Below are positions 54,654 to 63,967 of a stretch of DNA of 64,000 nucleotides, piece by piece. The stretch lies in the NCBI GenBank assembly GCA_964543195.1, contig CAZIXF010000025.1:8354-72353 (forward strand), given 5' to 3'. Positions within the stretch are counted from its first letter, which is position 1, and the number at the start of each line of letters is the position of its first letter. The translations under genes were made by a program, and so were the position numbers. Source of the stretch: JAGTVG01 sp964543195 (GTDB taxonomy: Bacteria > Bacteroidota > Bacteroidia > Cytophagales > Cyclobacteriaceae). A model generated the notes under the pieces. That model saw nothing but the letters and a program-made list of their open reading frames with translations. It ran no database searches and had not been told where the DNA came from.

Positions 54654-55376
54654 TCAGCCTTTAATCTGTTTTTTTACCATTGATATATCCAGCAGCATAA
54701 GGAACGAATTTTCGAGTATTTCCAGATTGGTTTCCCGGTGGTTACTTAATCCTACGGCATCCCGTCCGCTCAGCACCTCTCCTTCAGTTTTTATCTTGCC
54801 CTGAATGACAAGGACAAATATTCCATTATCTTCGGAAGATCTGGTGAACCCCACTTGACTACCGGATGAAAAGCTGCCCAGGTAAAGATTGGCTTTCTGT
54901 TGTACCGAAAGAGTATTCTTCTTCCCGTCCTGACTGGCGATAAAGATCAATTTACCCGGCTTTAAGGAATAATTAATTACCGTGCTGGCAGGACTGGTAT
55001 TAAACCGGTCGGGAAGGATCCATAACTGGAGAAAGTTCGATATTTCTGACCCGGAAGGATTGACCTGGGAATGAGTTAATCCACTGCCGGTAGAAAGTAC
55101 CTGGACGTCGCCAAACTTCAAGTGGCAGTCTTTGCCTAGATTGTCTTTATGGCGTATGGTGCCTTCGAGGGGGATGGTGATGATTTCTATATTATCATGA
55201 GTGTGCGTACCGAAGCCGTTACGGGGTTGAATAAAATCATCATTCAATACCCTCAGGTTACCGAAACCCATTCGGTTTTCGTCATAGTAATTCCCAAAAC
55301 TGAATGTATGGTATGTTTTCAGCCACTCATGGTTGGTAAATCCCCGGGTATCTTTATTGAAAATTACTTTTTTCAT
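54654..55376 (-). CDS. Pirin family protein
   Basis: 240 residues with a bicupin fold. The N-terminal cupin has TYHTFSFGNYYDENRMGFG and metal-binding GFGTHTHDNIEIITIPLEG (His-x-His and Glu). STGSGLTHSQVNPS follows. It resembles YhhW-type pirins, some of which have quercetinase activity. The actual role in this phylum is unknown. Confidence 0.92.
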   Translation of the reverse strand: MKKVIFNKDTRGFTNHEWLKTYHTFSFGNYYDENRMGFGNLRVLNDDFIQPRNGFGTHTHDNIEIITIPLEGTIRHKDNLGKDCHLKFGDVQVLSTGSGLTHSQVNPSGSEISNFLQLWILPDRFNTSPASTVINYSLKPGKLIFIASQDGKKNTLSVQQKANLYLGSFSSGSQVGFTRSSEDNGIFVLVIQGKIKTEGEVLSGRDAVGLSNHRETNLEILENSFLMLLDISMVKKQIKG

Positions 55377-55490
55377 TGGCGAAGGTTAAGAATCAACAAA
55401 TTACAAAAATTTAACTATTTCCACCAGCCATGGTTGATTCTTAAAAAAATATGGATACGGAGTGATAATGCCTGAGTGAAGATCAGGTGA

Positions 55491-56429
55491 TCAGTTTATA
55501 TTAAAATCATTACGGCTTTTAAAAACCTGGCGAACACGGTCTTGATCGAAAAGGCACATTTGACTATCATTAATTAATCCTAATCTTACATTTTCACCGG
55601 GCAATGGAACGAAGAATTTAATTTCAACCGGTTTATTCAGACTCAGCGCATCAATTTCAAGCAGCGCATAGGGTATGGTGTTGGTGAGGCTGTCGTATTT
55701 GGGGATCTGGCCGGAAGATATATATTGATCGGTATACATCAGGCTCATCATCTCGATATAATCCATCATGGCGGTGGTATCCACACTGGTCAGATTTTCA
55801 ATTCTGAAAAGGTCACCTTCGGACTCGATCACAAGATTGTCAGACGGCCTTTCCGGATACAACAATGAGAGTCTGTTCAGTCCCACCCAGGAAGTCTGAT
55901 AGATCAACCGGTCGCGCCAATCGTTTTCACTTACTTCAAAAATTCCTGAAACATAACTTTCATATCCGGGCAAATAAACGATATATGGTGAATCACCGGG
56001 AAACATGAAATAAGAAACGGAAATACCGTTACCGCCTGCATAATATGTAGTTTCACGATTGCCGGTTTGTCTGATGATCACCTTGTTCCCGTTCTCGAGC
56101 AATTTATTTCTGATCTCTTCCAGCTTATTTTTCGGTACGGTCTGTTTTATACGCACTTCATGCAATACGGCCAGTATCACTTTTCTCATGGATAGATCCA
56201 GATTGTATTTCCCGTTCACCAGCCACCCCTGACCTTTTTTTTCCAGTACGATCTCATTATCCGGCTTAATGATCCGGATCTGATGGATCGATGCCGTATC
56301 GGTAAGTGTGAAAAGCGTATCATCGACCGCTATGCGTTGATCATTATCTTTCAGGGAGATAAAAACAAAAGTCCATATCAGTAATACCGAAAAAATAATA
56401 AGCAACCGTATGTTTCTTTTTTTTTGCAT
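55491..56429 (-). CDS. DUF4340 domain membrane-anchored protein
   Basis: 312 residues. One N-terminal hydrophobic segment (LLIIFSVLLIWTFVFISL) is followed by a DUF4340-type periplasmic domain: DTASIHQIRIIKPDNEIVLEKKGQGWLVNG is the diagnostic repeat. The gene follows gldG by 3 bp and is the last member of the gldA-gldF-gldG run. A DUF4340 protein paired with a GldG-type ABC system is a known arrangement, so it is probably a subunit or partner of that complex. Confidence 0.85.
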   Translation of the reverse strand: MQKKRNIRLLIIFSVLLIWTFVFISLKDNDQRIAVDDTLFTLTDTASIHQIRIIKPDNEIVLEKKGQGWLVNGKYNLDLSMRKVILAVLHEVRIKQTVPKNKLEEIRNKLLENGNKVIIRQTGNRETTYYAGGNGISVSYFMFPGDSPYIVYLPGYESYVSGIFEVSENDWRDRLIYQTSWVGLNRLSLLYPERPSDNLVIESEGDLFRIENLTSVDTTAMMDYIEMMSLMYTDQYISSGQIPKYDSLTNTIPYALLEIDALSLNKPVEIKFFVPLPGENVRLGLINDSQMCLFDQDRVRQVFKSRNDFNIN

Positions 56430-56432
56430 GGC

Positions 56433-58118
56433 TTATTTTCTGCCGAATTTCTTACTTCTTATATAAAACCTGATGATACCAAAAGCTCCTACCATGATCA
56501 GAGGTATCAGCAGATTGATCAGTTGCCATTTAAGTGTTTCCTTTTCAATTCTGACCTGATCCAGCGGACGTATGGTGATCTCTTTATTTCTTGAAAGGAT
56601 CAGCCCATCGGAATCCATCATGTAGGTCAGGGTATTAAGGATAAAATCCTCATTGGCAAACTCAGCCTGCAGATAAGGATCATAGCCCAGATCATAGGGA
56701 ACCCCCGTTTTCATATTGATCTCATTCCGGATCAGGTCACCGTCTGCACAGACCAGTATGCTTGCGGGCTTACTTTCATCTGAATGATCCGTTTTACTGA
56801 ACCCTTCCGGGATGAACCGGTTTTTGAAAACAGAGATAAAACGGCCCTCCAGCAGATATGCTACCGGCTGTGATCCCTTATTGAACACTTCGGCCGACAT
56901 CTGTTTCCTCAGGTCATTCAGGCTTACCCTGACGGGTGTGCTGGCCGTATTCGAATATTCAGAGGTAAACATCAATGGTGTCTTGGTCACACCCTCCGCC
57001 TTTACCGTATCGATTGAACTGGTAAATCGTAAATATACAGCATCCATATTCCGTACTATGGGATGATCGCTAAAGCGGTTTATAATAGGATAAAAAGGCC
57101 ATGGCATGAGTTGGATCTGGGGATTTTCACCCATTTGACCCACTACCACCGGAAATCCACCTGAATTCAGGTCGAGCAGATAGTCTTTGTTGATACGCAC
57201 ACCGTATTTGAAAAACATGTTTTCCAGGTTGGTTTCTACCGGATAACCGATGGTACCCTCACTGCTGATGCTGTCGAGATCCACTTCCAGCATATCAACC
57301 AGAAAAATGGCTTTCCCGCCATTCATTATATATTGATCCAGTACGTAAATTTCTTTTAGAGAAAAAGGTTTCATGGGCTTAGCCACGATTACAGCATCAT
57401 AAGGATCAAGCGTGGATTTTTCCGGCAGATTAACATTAAACACATCATAGGATTCCAGCAGGGTATGGTTAATGGAAGCTATGTCACTTGAATCCAGTTC
57501 TCCATGTCCCCTGATAAACGCCACTTTTTTACGGTCCACATTAACCAGTTGATCGATTACCGAAATCAATTCATATTCTACTCCTTCGATCGACTGGTTT
57601 AGCCGCTCCTCGGACCCGGCCGTTTTGTTTCCCTTTAACAGCATTACACCCGCTTCCTCACCCCCGTATGAAATTACTGCACCCGGAAAGATCAGCTTTT
57701 CCGTTTTTTTCCCTCCTTCCGTAGCAAAAAGATTAGTAGGTTGTATGCCTTTTTCACCCAGGCTCCTGATCAGATCACGCCGGCTTCGTTCCGTTTTTAG
57801 CTCCGTGGGGTCCACAAAACGGTATTGTATATTATCTCCCGCATATATCCTGAACTCATTAAGTGTATGCCGGATTGCTTTCTGCAATCGCTGGAAACCC
57901 GGAGGAAAGTCCCCTTCCAGGTAAACATCAATATATACTACATCATTGAGTGACCTCAATACTTCAATGCTTGCCTCAGATATTGTAAATCTTTTTTCCT
58001 CCGTGAGGTCCAGCCGGAAGGTAAACCTAGAGAAAAGCAGGTTGACATTGATGATCAACAACACCACTATCCCGAGTTTCAATATATCTCCAAATTTTCT
58101 GCTATTCAGATCTACCAT
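56433..58118 (-). CDS. gldG: Gliding-motility-type ABC auxiliary protein GldG
   Basis: 561 residues. An N-terminal helix and a C-terminal helix (INLLIPLIMVGAFGIIRFYI) flank a large periplasmic domain. RLDLTEEKRFTISEASIEVLRSLNDVVYIDVYL is the GldG signature, and the DUF7088/ABC_transp_aux part includes VAFIRGHGELDSSDI. It is encoded with GldF and GldA, overlapping gldF by 7 bp. In Flavobacterium the GldAFG complex is required for gliding, but gldAFG also occur in non-gliding Bacteroidota, so motility is not proven here. Confidence 0.9.
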   Translation of the reverse strand: MVDLNSRKFGDILKLGIVVLLIINVNLLFSRFTFRLDLTEEKRFTISEASIEVLRSLNDVVYIDVYLEGDFPPGFQRLQKAIRHTLNEFRIYAGDNIQYRFVDPTELKTERSRRDLIRSLGEKGIQPTNLFATEGGKKTEKLIFPGAVISYGGEEAGVMLLKGNKTAGSEERLNQSIEGVEYELISVIDQLVNVDRKKVAFIRGHGELDSSDIASINHTLLESYDVFNVNLPEKSTLDPYDAVIVAKPMKPFSLKEIYVLDQYIMNGGKAIFLVDMLEVDLDSISSEGTIGYPVETNLENMFFKYGVRINKDYLLDLNSGGFPVVVGQMGENPQIQLMPWPFYPIINRFSDHPIVRNMDAVYLRFTSSIDTVKAEGVTKTPLMFTSEYSNTASTPVRVSLNDLRKQMSAEVFNKGSQPVAYLLEGRFISVFKNRFIPEGFSKTDHSDESKPASILVCADGDLIRNEINMKTGVPYDLGYDPYLQAEFANEDFILNTLTYMMDSDGLILSRNKEITIRPLDQVRIEKETLKWQLINLLIPLIMVGAFGIIRFYIRSKKFGRK

Positions 58119-58840
58119 TTCCTGCTGTTTAAAATCATTTTGGTTAAAAATATCATCCCGGTCGTTAGGCTCAGCAGATACACCACATTATGCAGATCGA
58201 TAAGTCCCTTGCTGAGGAAATTATAATGATACAGGATACCCAGTTGTTCAACCAGTGCGGCATAATTACCCCAAATGTTACCGGAGGCCATCGCTTCAAA
58301 TCCATAATACATCAGAAAACACATAAAAACGGCAATTATGAAGGCTACCACCTGATTATCACTCAAGGCGGATGAAAAAATACCGATGGAAGTGAATACA
58401 CCTCCCAGCAGAATTAAGCCCACATAGGAACCCATTACACCGGCAGAATCGATATTACCCTGTGGATTGCCCAATTGGTAAACCGAATAATAATATAATA
58501 TGGTAGGGATAATGGAGAAGATTACAAGCACCCAGCCTGCAAAAAATTTACCCAGTATAAGCTGAAAATCCGTAATGGGTTTCGTAAGCAGCATTTCCAT
58601 TGTCCCTGCTTTTTTTTCTTCGGCAAACATTCGCATGGTAATGGCTGGAATCAGGAATAGAAATACATACGGGCCAAAAGAAAATAACGCTTCCATATCG
58701 GCATAGCCATAACTCAACACACTGGTTTCCGGGAATACCCACATCAGCAAGCCTATACCGGTTAAAAAAACCGATATCACTATATACGCTATTAATGAGT
58801 TGAGAAAACTGTTTACTTCCTTTTTAAAGATCTGAACCAT
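58112..58840 (-). CDS. gldF: ABC-2 permease GldF
   Basis: 242 residues with six transmembrane helices. Family features are FKKEVNSFLNSLIAYIVISVFL at the start and GPYVFLFLIPAITMRMFAEEKKAGTMEMLLTKPITDFQLILGKFFAGW. It is 3 bp after gldA and overlaps gldG by 7 bp. It forms the membrane part of the GldAFG complex. Confidence 0.92.
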   Translation of the reverse strand: MVQIFKKEVNSFLNSLIAYIVISVFLTGIGLLMWVFPETSVLSYGYADMEALFSFGPYVFLFLIPAITMRMFAEEKKAGTMEMLLTKPITDFQLILGKFFAGWVLVIFSIIPTILYYYSVYQLGNPQGNIDSAGVMGSYVGLILLGGVFTSIGIFSSALSDNQVVAFIIAVFMCFLMYYGFEAMASGNIWGNYAALVEQLGILYHYNFLSKGLIDLHNVVYLLSLTTGMIFLTKMILNSRKW

Positions 58841-58843
58841 CGG

Positions 58844-59767
58844 CTATTTCTCTTCCTTATTTACAGTAAGTTGATGAAAAATATCCTCCATGGATTGATC
58901 CTGCCTGCTCAGGCCCACCAGGGGCAACTGGTTGTCTGACGCAATCTTAAATACAGTTGACCTGATATCCACATCCGCTTCTGCATATATTTTCAAGGTA
59001 TTCCCTTCTGTTTTCAAATCGATCTTACCGGCAAGATTTTCAAAATATATCAGATCCGGTATAGACTGGAATTCGGCAATTATGATCTGCTGACCTGTGG
59101 ATTTACTTTTCAGGTTTTCTACCATGTCGTCGGCTACGATCCTGCCATTGCTGATTATCACTACCCTGTCACATAAAGCCTGGACTTCCTGCATAATATG
59201 AGTTGAAAAGATCACCGTTTTGTTTTTGCTCAATTCCCGGATCAGGTTTCTGATCTCTACAATCTGGTTCGGGTCAAGTCCTGAAGTCGGTTCATCCAGG
59301 ATCAGGATATCCGGATCATGTATCATGGACTGAGCCAGACCCACCCGTTGTTTATATCCTTTCGAAAGATGTCCTATTTTCTTACCGGCTTCGCTGGTCA
59401 GGCCGGTTAATCTGATCATCTCCTCGATCCTTCCGGAGTTTATCTTTTTACTGGTTTTGAACAGGGAGGCTACAAAACCCAGATATTCTCTCACGTACAT
59501 ATCATAATAGAGGGGATTATGTTCCGGAAGATAACCCACAATTCTTCTTACTTCCAGTGGATCTTCCTGAATATCAAATCCGCCTACAGTCACCGTACCG
59601 GAGGTCGGAGGCAGATAAGTGGTCGCAATCTTCATGGTAGTGGATTTGCCTGCTCCATTGGGGCCAAGAAATCCTAGAATTTCTCCGGATTTGGCCTCAA
59701 AGGATATATTATCCACTGCATTCTGTGAACCAAACCTTTTTGTGAGATGCCGGACTGATATAGACAT
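58844..59767 (-). CDS. gldA: ABC ATPase GldA
   Basis: 307 residues. Walker A GPNGAGKST near residue 36, signature LSKGYKQR (variant of LSGGQ found in this family), Walker B ILILDEPTSGLDP and H-loop IFSTHI. Similarity with GldA is strong over RIVGYLPEHNPLYYDMYVREYL. It is first in the leftward gldA-gldF-gldG-DUF4340 operon. Confidence 0.93.
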   Translation of the reverse strand: MSISVRHLTKRFGSQNAVDNISFEAKSGEILGFLGPNGAGKSTTMKIATTYLPPTSGTVTVGGFDIQEDPLEVRRIVGYLPEHNPLYYDMYVREYLGFVASLFKTSKKINSGRIEEMIRLTGLTSEAGKKIGHLSKGYKQRVGLAQSMIHDPDILILDEPTSGLDPNQIVEIRNLIRELSKNKTVIFSTHIMQEVQALCDRVVIISNGRIVADDMVENLKSKSTGQQIIIAEFQSIPDLIYFENLAGKIDLKTEGNTLKIYAEADVDIRSTVFKIASDNQLPLVGLSRQDQSMEDIFHQLTVNKEEK

Positions 59768-59959
59768 ATTGTTTCAAATAACGATCCCAAAATTACTATA
59801 TTATTGTTCTTTTCATTAAAAAACTAAAGAAATCAAGGCGCATGGAAATTATTTCCCGCACATACGAAGACCGGATTAACCGGCGAAAAATTTGATATAA
59901 TTAGATCTTTTTATTTTAAATTTGTCTGTTGCACAATCTGACTAGTATATCCGAATTCG

Positions 59960-61057
59960 TTGAAAGATCTGATTCGCATAGTATCCTTTTTAATTATCCT
60001 GACGGGTCCGCTGAGTGCTCAGGATCAAATGAAGTCATTCCGCTATGCTTATACTACCGGGGCAAATGTATTTGGAGGCTTTTCGGTTAAACACGATAGT
60101 CATATGGGACATTTAACCGATGGTATACTCAAGGGTGCGGAATTTTACATCAATAAAAACACATATGGGAGCCAGGTCTGGGAACAGGTTTTTAAATATC
60201 CCGATATTGGTTTTTCTATATCGTATTATGATTACGGTAATGATAAACTGGGTGAATCCATTGGCGGGATGTTATATACCGATCTTTTCTTTTTACGCAA
60301 CCGGCGATGGGAGGGATTGTTTAAACTGGGAACAGGGATCGGTTATCATACCAATCCTTATAACCGGGAGACCAATAATCAGAATGTAGCGCTTGGATCA
60401 CGGTTTACGGGAAGTGTACAGTTGAGGCTGGGAATGAATTACCGGATCAATGATCGATGGAAACTGACTTCGGCAGCCACGCTATCCCATTTTTCCCTGG
60501 CCGCTATTTCACAACCGAACAAAGGGATCAATATCATTACCACCAATTTAGGTTGTTCATACCGAATCAGTTCCTCTTTGCCGGAATATCAGGATGCGGA
60601 TGACACATACCGCTGGGACAAGCGGTTAAGATATAATATTAATTTCAATTATTCCATCAAGGAGATCACCCCCATCGGAGGTCCTAAATTCCCGGTATAT
60701 GTGCTTTCGCTCTATGTGAACAAACAGGTATCGAAAACGAATATTTTCAATCTTGGTATCGATGGTTTTAATAATACCGCTTTAAAGGAAGAAATACAGA
60801 ACGATGATATGGATCCGGGGACGGTCGATCATAAAAGGATTGGCATTATGGCCGGTCATGAGCTGAAACTTTCCCGGGTATCGGTATTGACACAAATAGG
60901 CGCCTATATTTACAGGCCTTATAAAACCGATCAGGCTTTTTATGAAAGACTGGCTATCAAATTATATTTATCTGAAAAACTATTTTTGCATTACGGATTT
61001 GTAACCCATTTTGCCAAAGCTGACCATGCTGAATGGGGGATAGGGATCGCCTTATAA
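59960..61057 (+). CDS. PagL-like lipid A 3-O-deacylase (acyloxyacyl hydrolase family)
   Basis: 365 residues from TTG 59960; a signal peptide (cleavage near LSAQD) follows. The N-terminal half is a PagL-type eight-strand barrel with GTGIGYHTNPYN and the catalytic HxS in SHFSLAAISQPNKGIN. The C-terminal half adds more strands. PagL removes an acyl chain from lipid A in the outer membrane. This protein is longer than PagL proper (about 170 residues), as is usual in Bacteroidota. The next gene starts 2 bp later. Confidence 0.85.
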   Translation: MKDLIRIVSFLIILTGPLSAQDQMKSFRYAYTTGANVFGGFSVKHDSHMGHLTDGILKGAEFYINKNTYGSQVWEQVFKYPDIGFSISYYDYGNDKLGESIGGMLYTDLFFLRNRRWEGLFKLGTGIGYHTNPYNRETNNQNVALGSRFTGSVQLRLGMNYRINDRWKLTSAATLSHFSLAAISQPNKGINIITTNLGCSYRISSSLPEYQDADDTYRWDKRLRYNINFNYSIKEITPIGGPKFPVYVLSLYVNKQVSKTNIFNLGIDGFNNTALKEEIQNDDMDPGTVDHKRIGIMAGHELKLSRVSVLTQIGAYIYRPYKTDQAFYERLAIKLYLSEKLFLHYGFVTHFAKADHAEWGIGIAL

Positions 61058-61058
61058 T

Positions 61059-61796
61059 ATGAAATTATTGAACCTAAATAGCGTTTTGATGATGATCTCC
61101 ATATTGATCGGCTCATGCAGTGGTGATAATGCTCCCGAATGCCTGAAAAAAAGTGGAGAAATCAGAGATTTTGAGTTCATGCTCGAGCCTTTCAACCATA
61201 TTGTGGCCCTGGATGAAATAGATATCCATTTACTGAACGGATCAGAGCAAAAAGTAGTGTTAAGAGCCGGGCAGAACATCCGGTCCGGGATAGAATTCAA
61301 CGTTAAGGATGAGGTGTTGACGATCACTAATGAAAATTCCTGTAACTGGATGAGAAATTCAGGTAATCCCGAATTGTACATAACCGGTAAATTTATAAAA
61401 GAGATCGAAGCCTATGATTATGTTAATATATTCGCTGATGATACACTGGAAACCGAAAAATTGAGGATATACTCGGATGGTACCGGGAATATTGATCTTA
61501 AGATCGATACCGACACCCTAAAAATTTACTCTATTTTCATTTCCAATTATCAACTGGAAGGAAAGGCGAAATTCATGAAAATCTACATGAACAATGATGG
61601 TAAAATATCAGCCCGGAACCTTCACTGCGGCTATGTCCTGGCAGATCATTATGGATCAAATACCATGGAGGTCTTTCCTGTTGACCGGTTAAGAGGGAAA
61701 TTAATGGGCACGGGCGATATCCTGTATTATCACTGCCCCGAAGAAATTAAAATGACCATTACAGGCCCGGGAAAGTTAATCGACCTTTCGGAATAA
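61059..61796 (+). CDS. Putative auto-transporter adhesin, head-GIN-like lipoprotein (DUF2807)
   Basis: 245 residues. The lipobox is LIGSC (about residues 16-20). The rest is a right-handed beta-helix-like set of short repeats (VALDEIDIHLLNGSEQKVVLRAGQNI, LRIYSDGTGNIDLKIDTDTLKIYS) as in the DUF2807 head-GIN domain. It is 1 bp after the PagL-like gene. Its role is unknown; an envelope-surface protein is likely. Confidence 0.75.
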   Translation: MKLLNLNSVLMMISILIGSCSGDNAPECLKKSGEIRDFEFMLEPFNHIVALDEIDIHLLNGSEQKVVLRAGQNIRSGIEFNVKDEVLTITNENSCNWMRNSGNPELYITGKFIKEIEAYDYVNIFADDTLETEKLRIYSDGTGNIDLKIDTDTLKIYSIFISNYQLEGKAKFMKIYMNNDGKISARNLHCGYVLADHYGSNTMEVFPVDRLRGKLMGTGDILYYHCPEEIKMTITGPGKLIDLSE

Positions 61797-61866
61797 ATTT
61801 CAATAAAACAGAAGAAATTACCAGGTTACTTTTGTAAGGACAGAAAGTATGCTGATTCAACCCGGT

Positions 61867-62544
61867 TCAATATCCGCGATTGGCAGAGAACCACTGGTTA
61901 TATTCAGCAACGATGGTTTTCAGGTCGTCATGGTCAAGTTCCTTATTTCTTATCCTGGCCATCAGTTCATCATAATTCCCGATATAGGTTTTCATATTTT
62001 CGACAAAGGATCGTTTGAATTCACGGGTGAAAATTGCCTCTGCAGGATGTTCCCGTTTCTTTATGTAAACATTCTCAAGAGAACCTTCTTTGTGGTGCAA
62101 GGATATATTTTCGTACATTTTTTCGGCTTCCTCACTGTTCACCCTTTTTTTCAATTTATCTTCTTCTTCCAGGATCCTGTAAAGTGAAACTGCCCCCGGT
62201 TCAGATTGAAGAATACCAAAACGGCTGAATTTATAGATTCCATTATAGGTTTCCATCAGGACCTGTATGCTTTCCCACACACGATTATCCACCTGGTAGC
62301 CCCGGATATCCTCGGGTGTATAGGTTTTTGAATTCGTATCCTCATAGCCGGAATAAAACTCTACCTTTTTCTGCATGATCACCGGGTAGTCATACTGGAT
62401 GAAGCCGTGGATTGTATCACCGGCAATACCAATTATATATCCTTCAACTTTATCTCCCTGTTTATACTTTATGAACCAGTCCTGTGAAAAGGATAATACC
62501 GGGACAGAGAACAGGAATAAAACTATAGCTGTTATTTTTTTCAT
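61867..62544 (-). CDS. Secreted hypothetical protein, Bacteroidota-type
   Basis: 225 residues. A signal peptide (cleavage near SFSQD) is followed by a beta-rich domain (YKQGDKVEGYIIGIAGDTIHGFIQYD, VEFYSGYEDTNSKTYTPEDIRGYQVD) and a helical C-terminus (SFVENMKTYIGNYDELMARIRNKELDHDDLKTIVAEYNQWF). I recognise no named domain. It is apparently in a leftward pair with the hydrolase gene downstream on its 5' side. Confidence 0.75.
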   Translation of the reverse strand: MKKITAIVLFLFSVPVLSFSQDWFIKYKQGDKVEGYIIGIAGDTIHGFIQYDYPVIMQKKVEFYSGYEDTNSKTYTPEDIRGYQVDNRVWESIQVLMETYNGIYKFSRFGILQSEPGAVSLYRILEEEDKLKKRVNSEEAEKMYENISLHHKEGSLENVYIKKREHPAEAIFTREFKRSFVENMKTYIGNYDELMARIRNKELDHDDLKTIVAEYNQWFSANRGY

Positions 62545-62573
62545 AATAGATTTTGTGTGATTTCACAATGTGG

Positions 62574-63224
62574 TCATTCTTCAATAAAGGGTTCTACCTG
62601 CTTTTGCCAAATATCATATCCTTTATCAGACATATGAAGACTATCGGAAACATAGAATTCCGGTGACGGTCTTCCCCGTTCATTGAGCATGGCATCGAAA
62701 ACATCAATAAAGGTGAGATCCTTGTGCTTTTTACAATATTTTTCCAATAATTGGTTGAATTTTCTGAATTTATCCTTCATATCCCACCTTTTTGGGCTCG
62801 GTTTGGCTGCAATAAAACCTATTTCGGTATCCGGAAAAGCTTTGTTCACCCTGGAATGGAACATTTTAAAATCTTTCATTGTTTCCCTGGGTGATTTACC
62901 CGAAGCAAGGTCATTGTCCCCCTCATAAAACAGGATCTTTGAAGGATAATAGGGCTTTACTACCACATCAAAATAATAAAGGACATCCGAGGCGTGGGAA
63001 CCTCCAAAACCCCTGTTCAGCACATGATGGTCGCCGAAATCTTCTTTGAGTGATTTCCACATGACAATACTTGAGCTACCTACAAACAGAATGGCGCCCG
63101 GTTCAGGAGGATTTTGTTTATCCTTTTCGATGAAAGTTTCTATTTGGCCCCTGAACCTTTCAGGATCCGGGTCAATCTGAAGAACCGGGTGTATAAAAAG
63201 AATACATAATAAATATCCGATCAT
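62574..63224 (-). CDS. SGNH/GDSL-family hydrolase
   Basis: 216 residues. The N-terminal hydrophobic stretch GYLLCILFIHPVLQ suggests export. Blocks I (GSSSIVMW), II (NRGFGGSHASDV), III (EGDNDLASG) and V (DSLHMSDKGYDIW) of the SGNH family are in order, with Ser, Gly, Asn and the Asp-His pair. It is probably a carbohydrate or lipid esterase. It is separated by 29 bp from the hypothetical gene that follows it. Confidence 0.9.
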   Translation of the reverse strand: MIGYLLCILFIHPVLQIDPDPERFRGQIETFIEKDKQNPPEPGAILFVGSSSIVMWKSLKEDFGDHHVLNRGFGGSHASDVLYYFDVVVKPYYPSKILFYEGDNDLASGKSPRETMKDFKMFHSRVNKAFPDTEIGFIAAKPSPKRWDMKDKFRKFNQLLEKYCKKHKDLTFIDVFDAMLNERGRPSPEFYVSDSLHMSDKGYDIWQKQVEPFIEE

Positions 63225-63677
63225 GGTCTAATATAAGTGATTGAAATATAGAATTTAATTCGGCATCAAATATAAAGCCAAATAATATTCAGCTATTTGT
63301 AATCATGCTGTGATTTTATAAATTGCGCGTTCGTGTTGTACTAATCTACATGTCAACAACCGGCAAATATTAATTCAAGGAATCAAAATTTGATAAATAT
63401 AACCCGTTGTGTGAATCAGATGATTAAAAACTACTATATAACTTACTGAAAGCAATTGAATATCAGGCAGTTATTAATTTATAATGTTCGGTCCCAGAAC
63501 GCGATAACTTAGTGATACCACCGTAATTTGGTGCCGTCGTGGCTAAAATATAATGATTTATTGCCACAAAGTCTCAAAAACAGCAGGATACACCAAGAAA
63601 GAAAATGATACATCGTTAATAATCAGTATGTTAAAAGATAATGAGATGTATAATAATTCACACAACATGTTAAAGAT
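63225..63677. other. Intergenic interval before the CBS pseudogene
   Basis: About 450 bp with no supported gene; AT-rich, with no strong inverted repeats or tandem arrays seen. An antisense frame that overlaps the pseudogene is only its shadow. Confidence 0.5.
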
Positions 63678-63967
63678 ATGAATTATAAACCAAACTTTAT
63701 GAAAAAAGAAGATTTTGGCGGCAGATCCGGGGCCTCTGTGAAATATGAAGCCATAACCCGGTATATGGTCCAGGATCTGATCACGTTCAATCCGGAAACA
63801 GAAATGATAGAGGTTATTTAAACCATGCTGTGGGAACACTTCTCAAGGGCTCCCGTACTGGATGATGAAAACACAAACGCTTTCCGGTAGTGGATGATTC
63901 GGGAAAACTCGCAGGACAGATTAGTCGACGGGATATACTCAGTGCCATTAACCCGAAAAATTCATAA
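63678..63967 (+). pseudogene. Decayed CBS-domain protein gene
   Basis: Starting at ATG 63678, the frame encodes a CBS-type N-terminus (AITRYMVQDLITFNPETEMIEVI), then a TAA at 63819-63821 where related proteins have Lys. The same frame continues after the stop with TMLWEHFSRAPVLDDEN. A frame change and an internal loss then lead to FPVVDDSGKLAGQISRRDIL, the end of the second CBS half, finishing with TAA at 63965-63967. A CBS protein normally needs about 140 residues; here about 45-50 are missing in the middle. One nonsense codon plus deletion/frameshift makes it non-functional. Confidence 0.78.

Noticed and set aside
63558..63839. A 93-residue minus-strand frame at the window end
   Set aside because: It is the antisense shadow of the CBS pseudogene.
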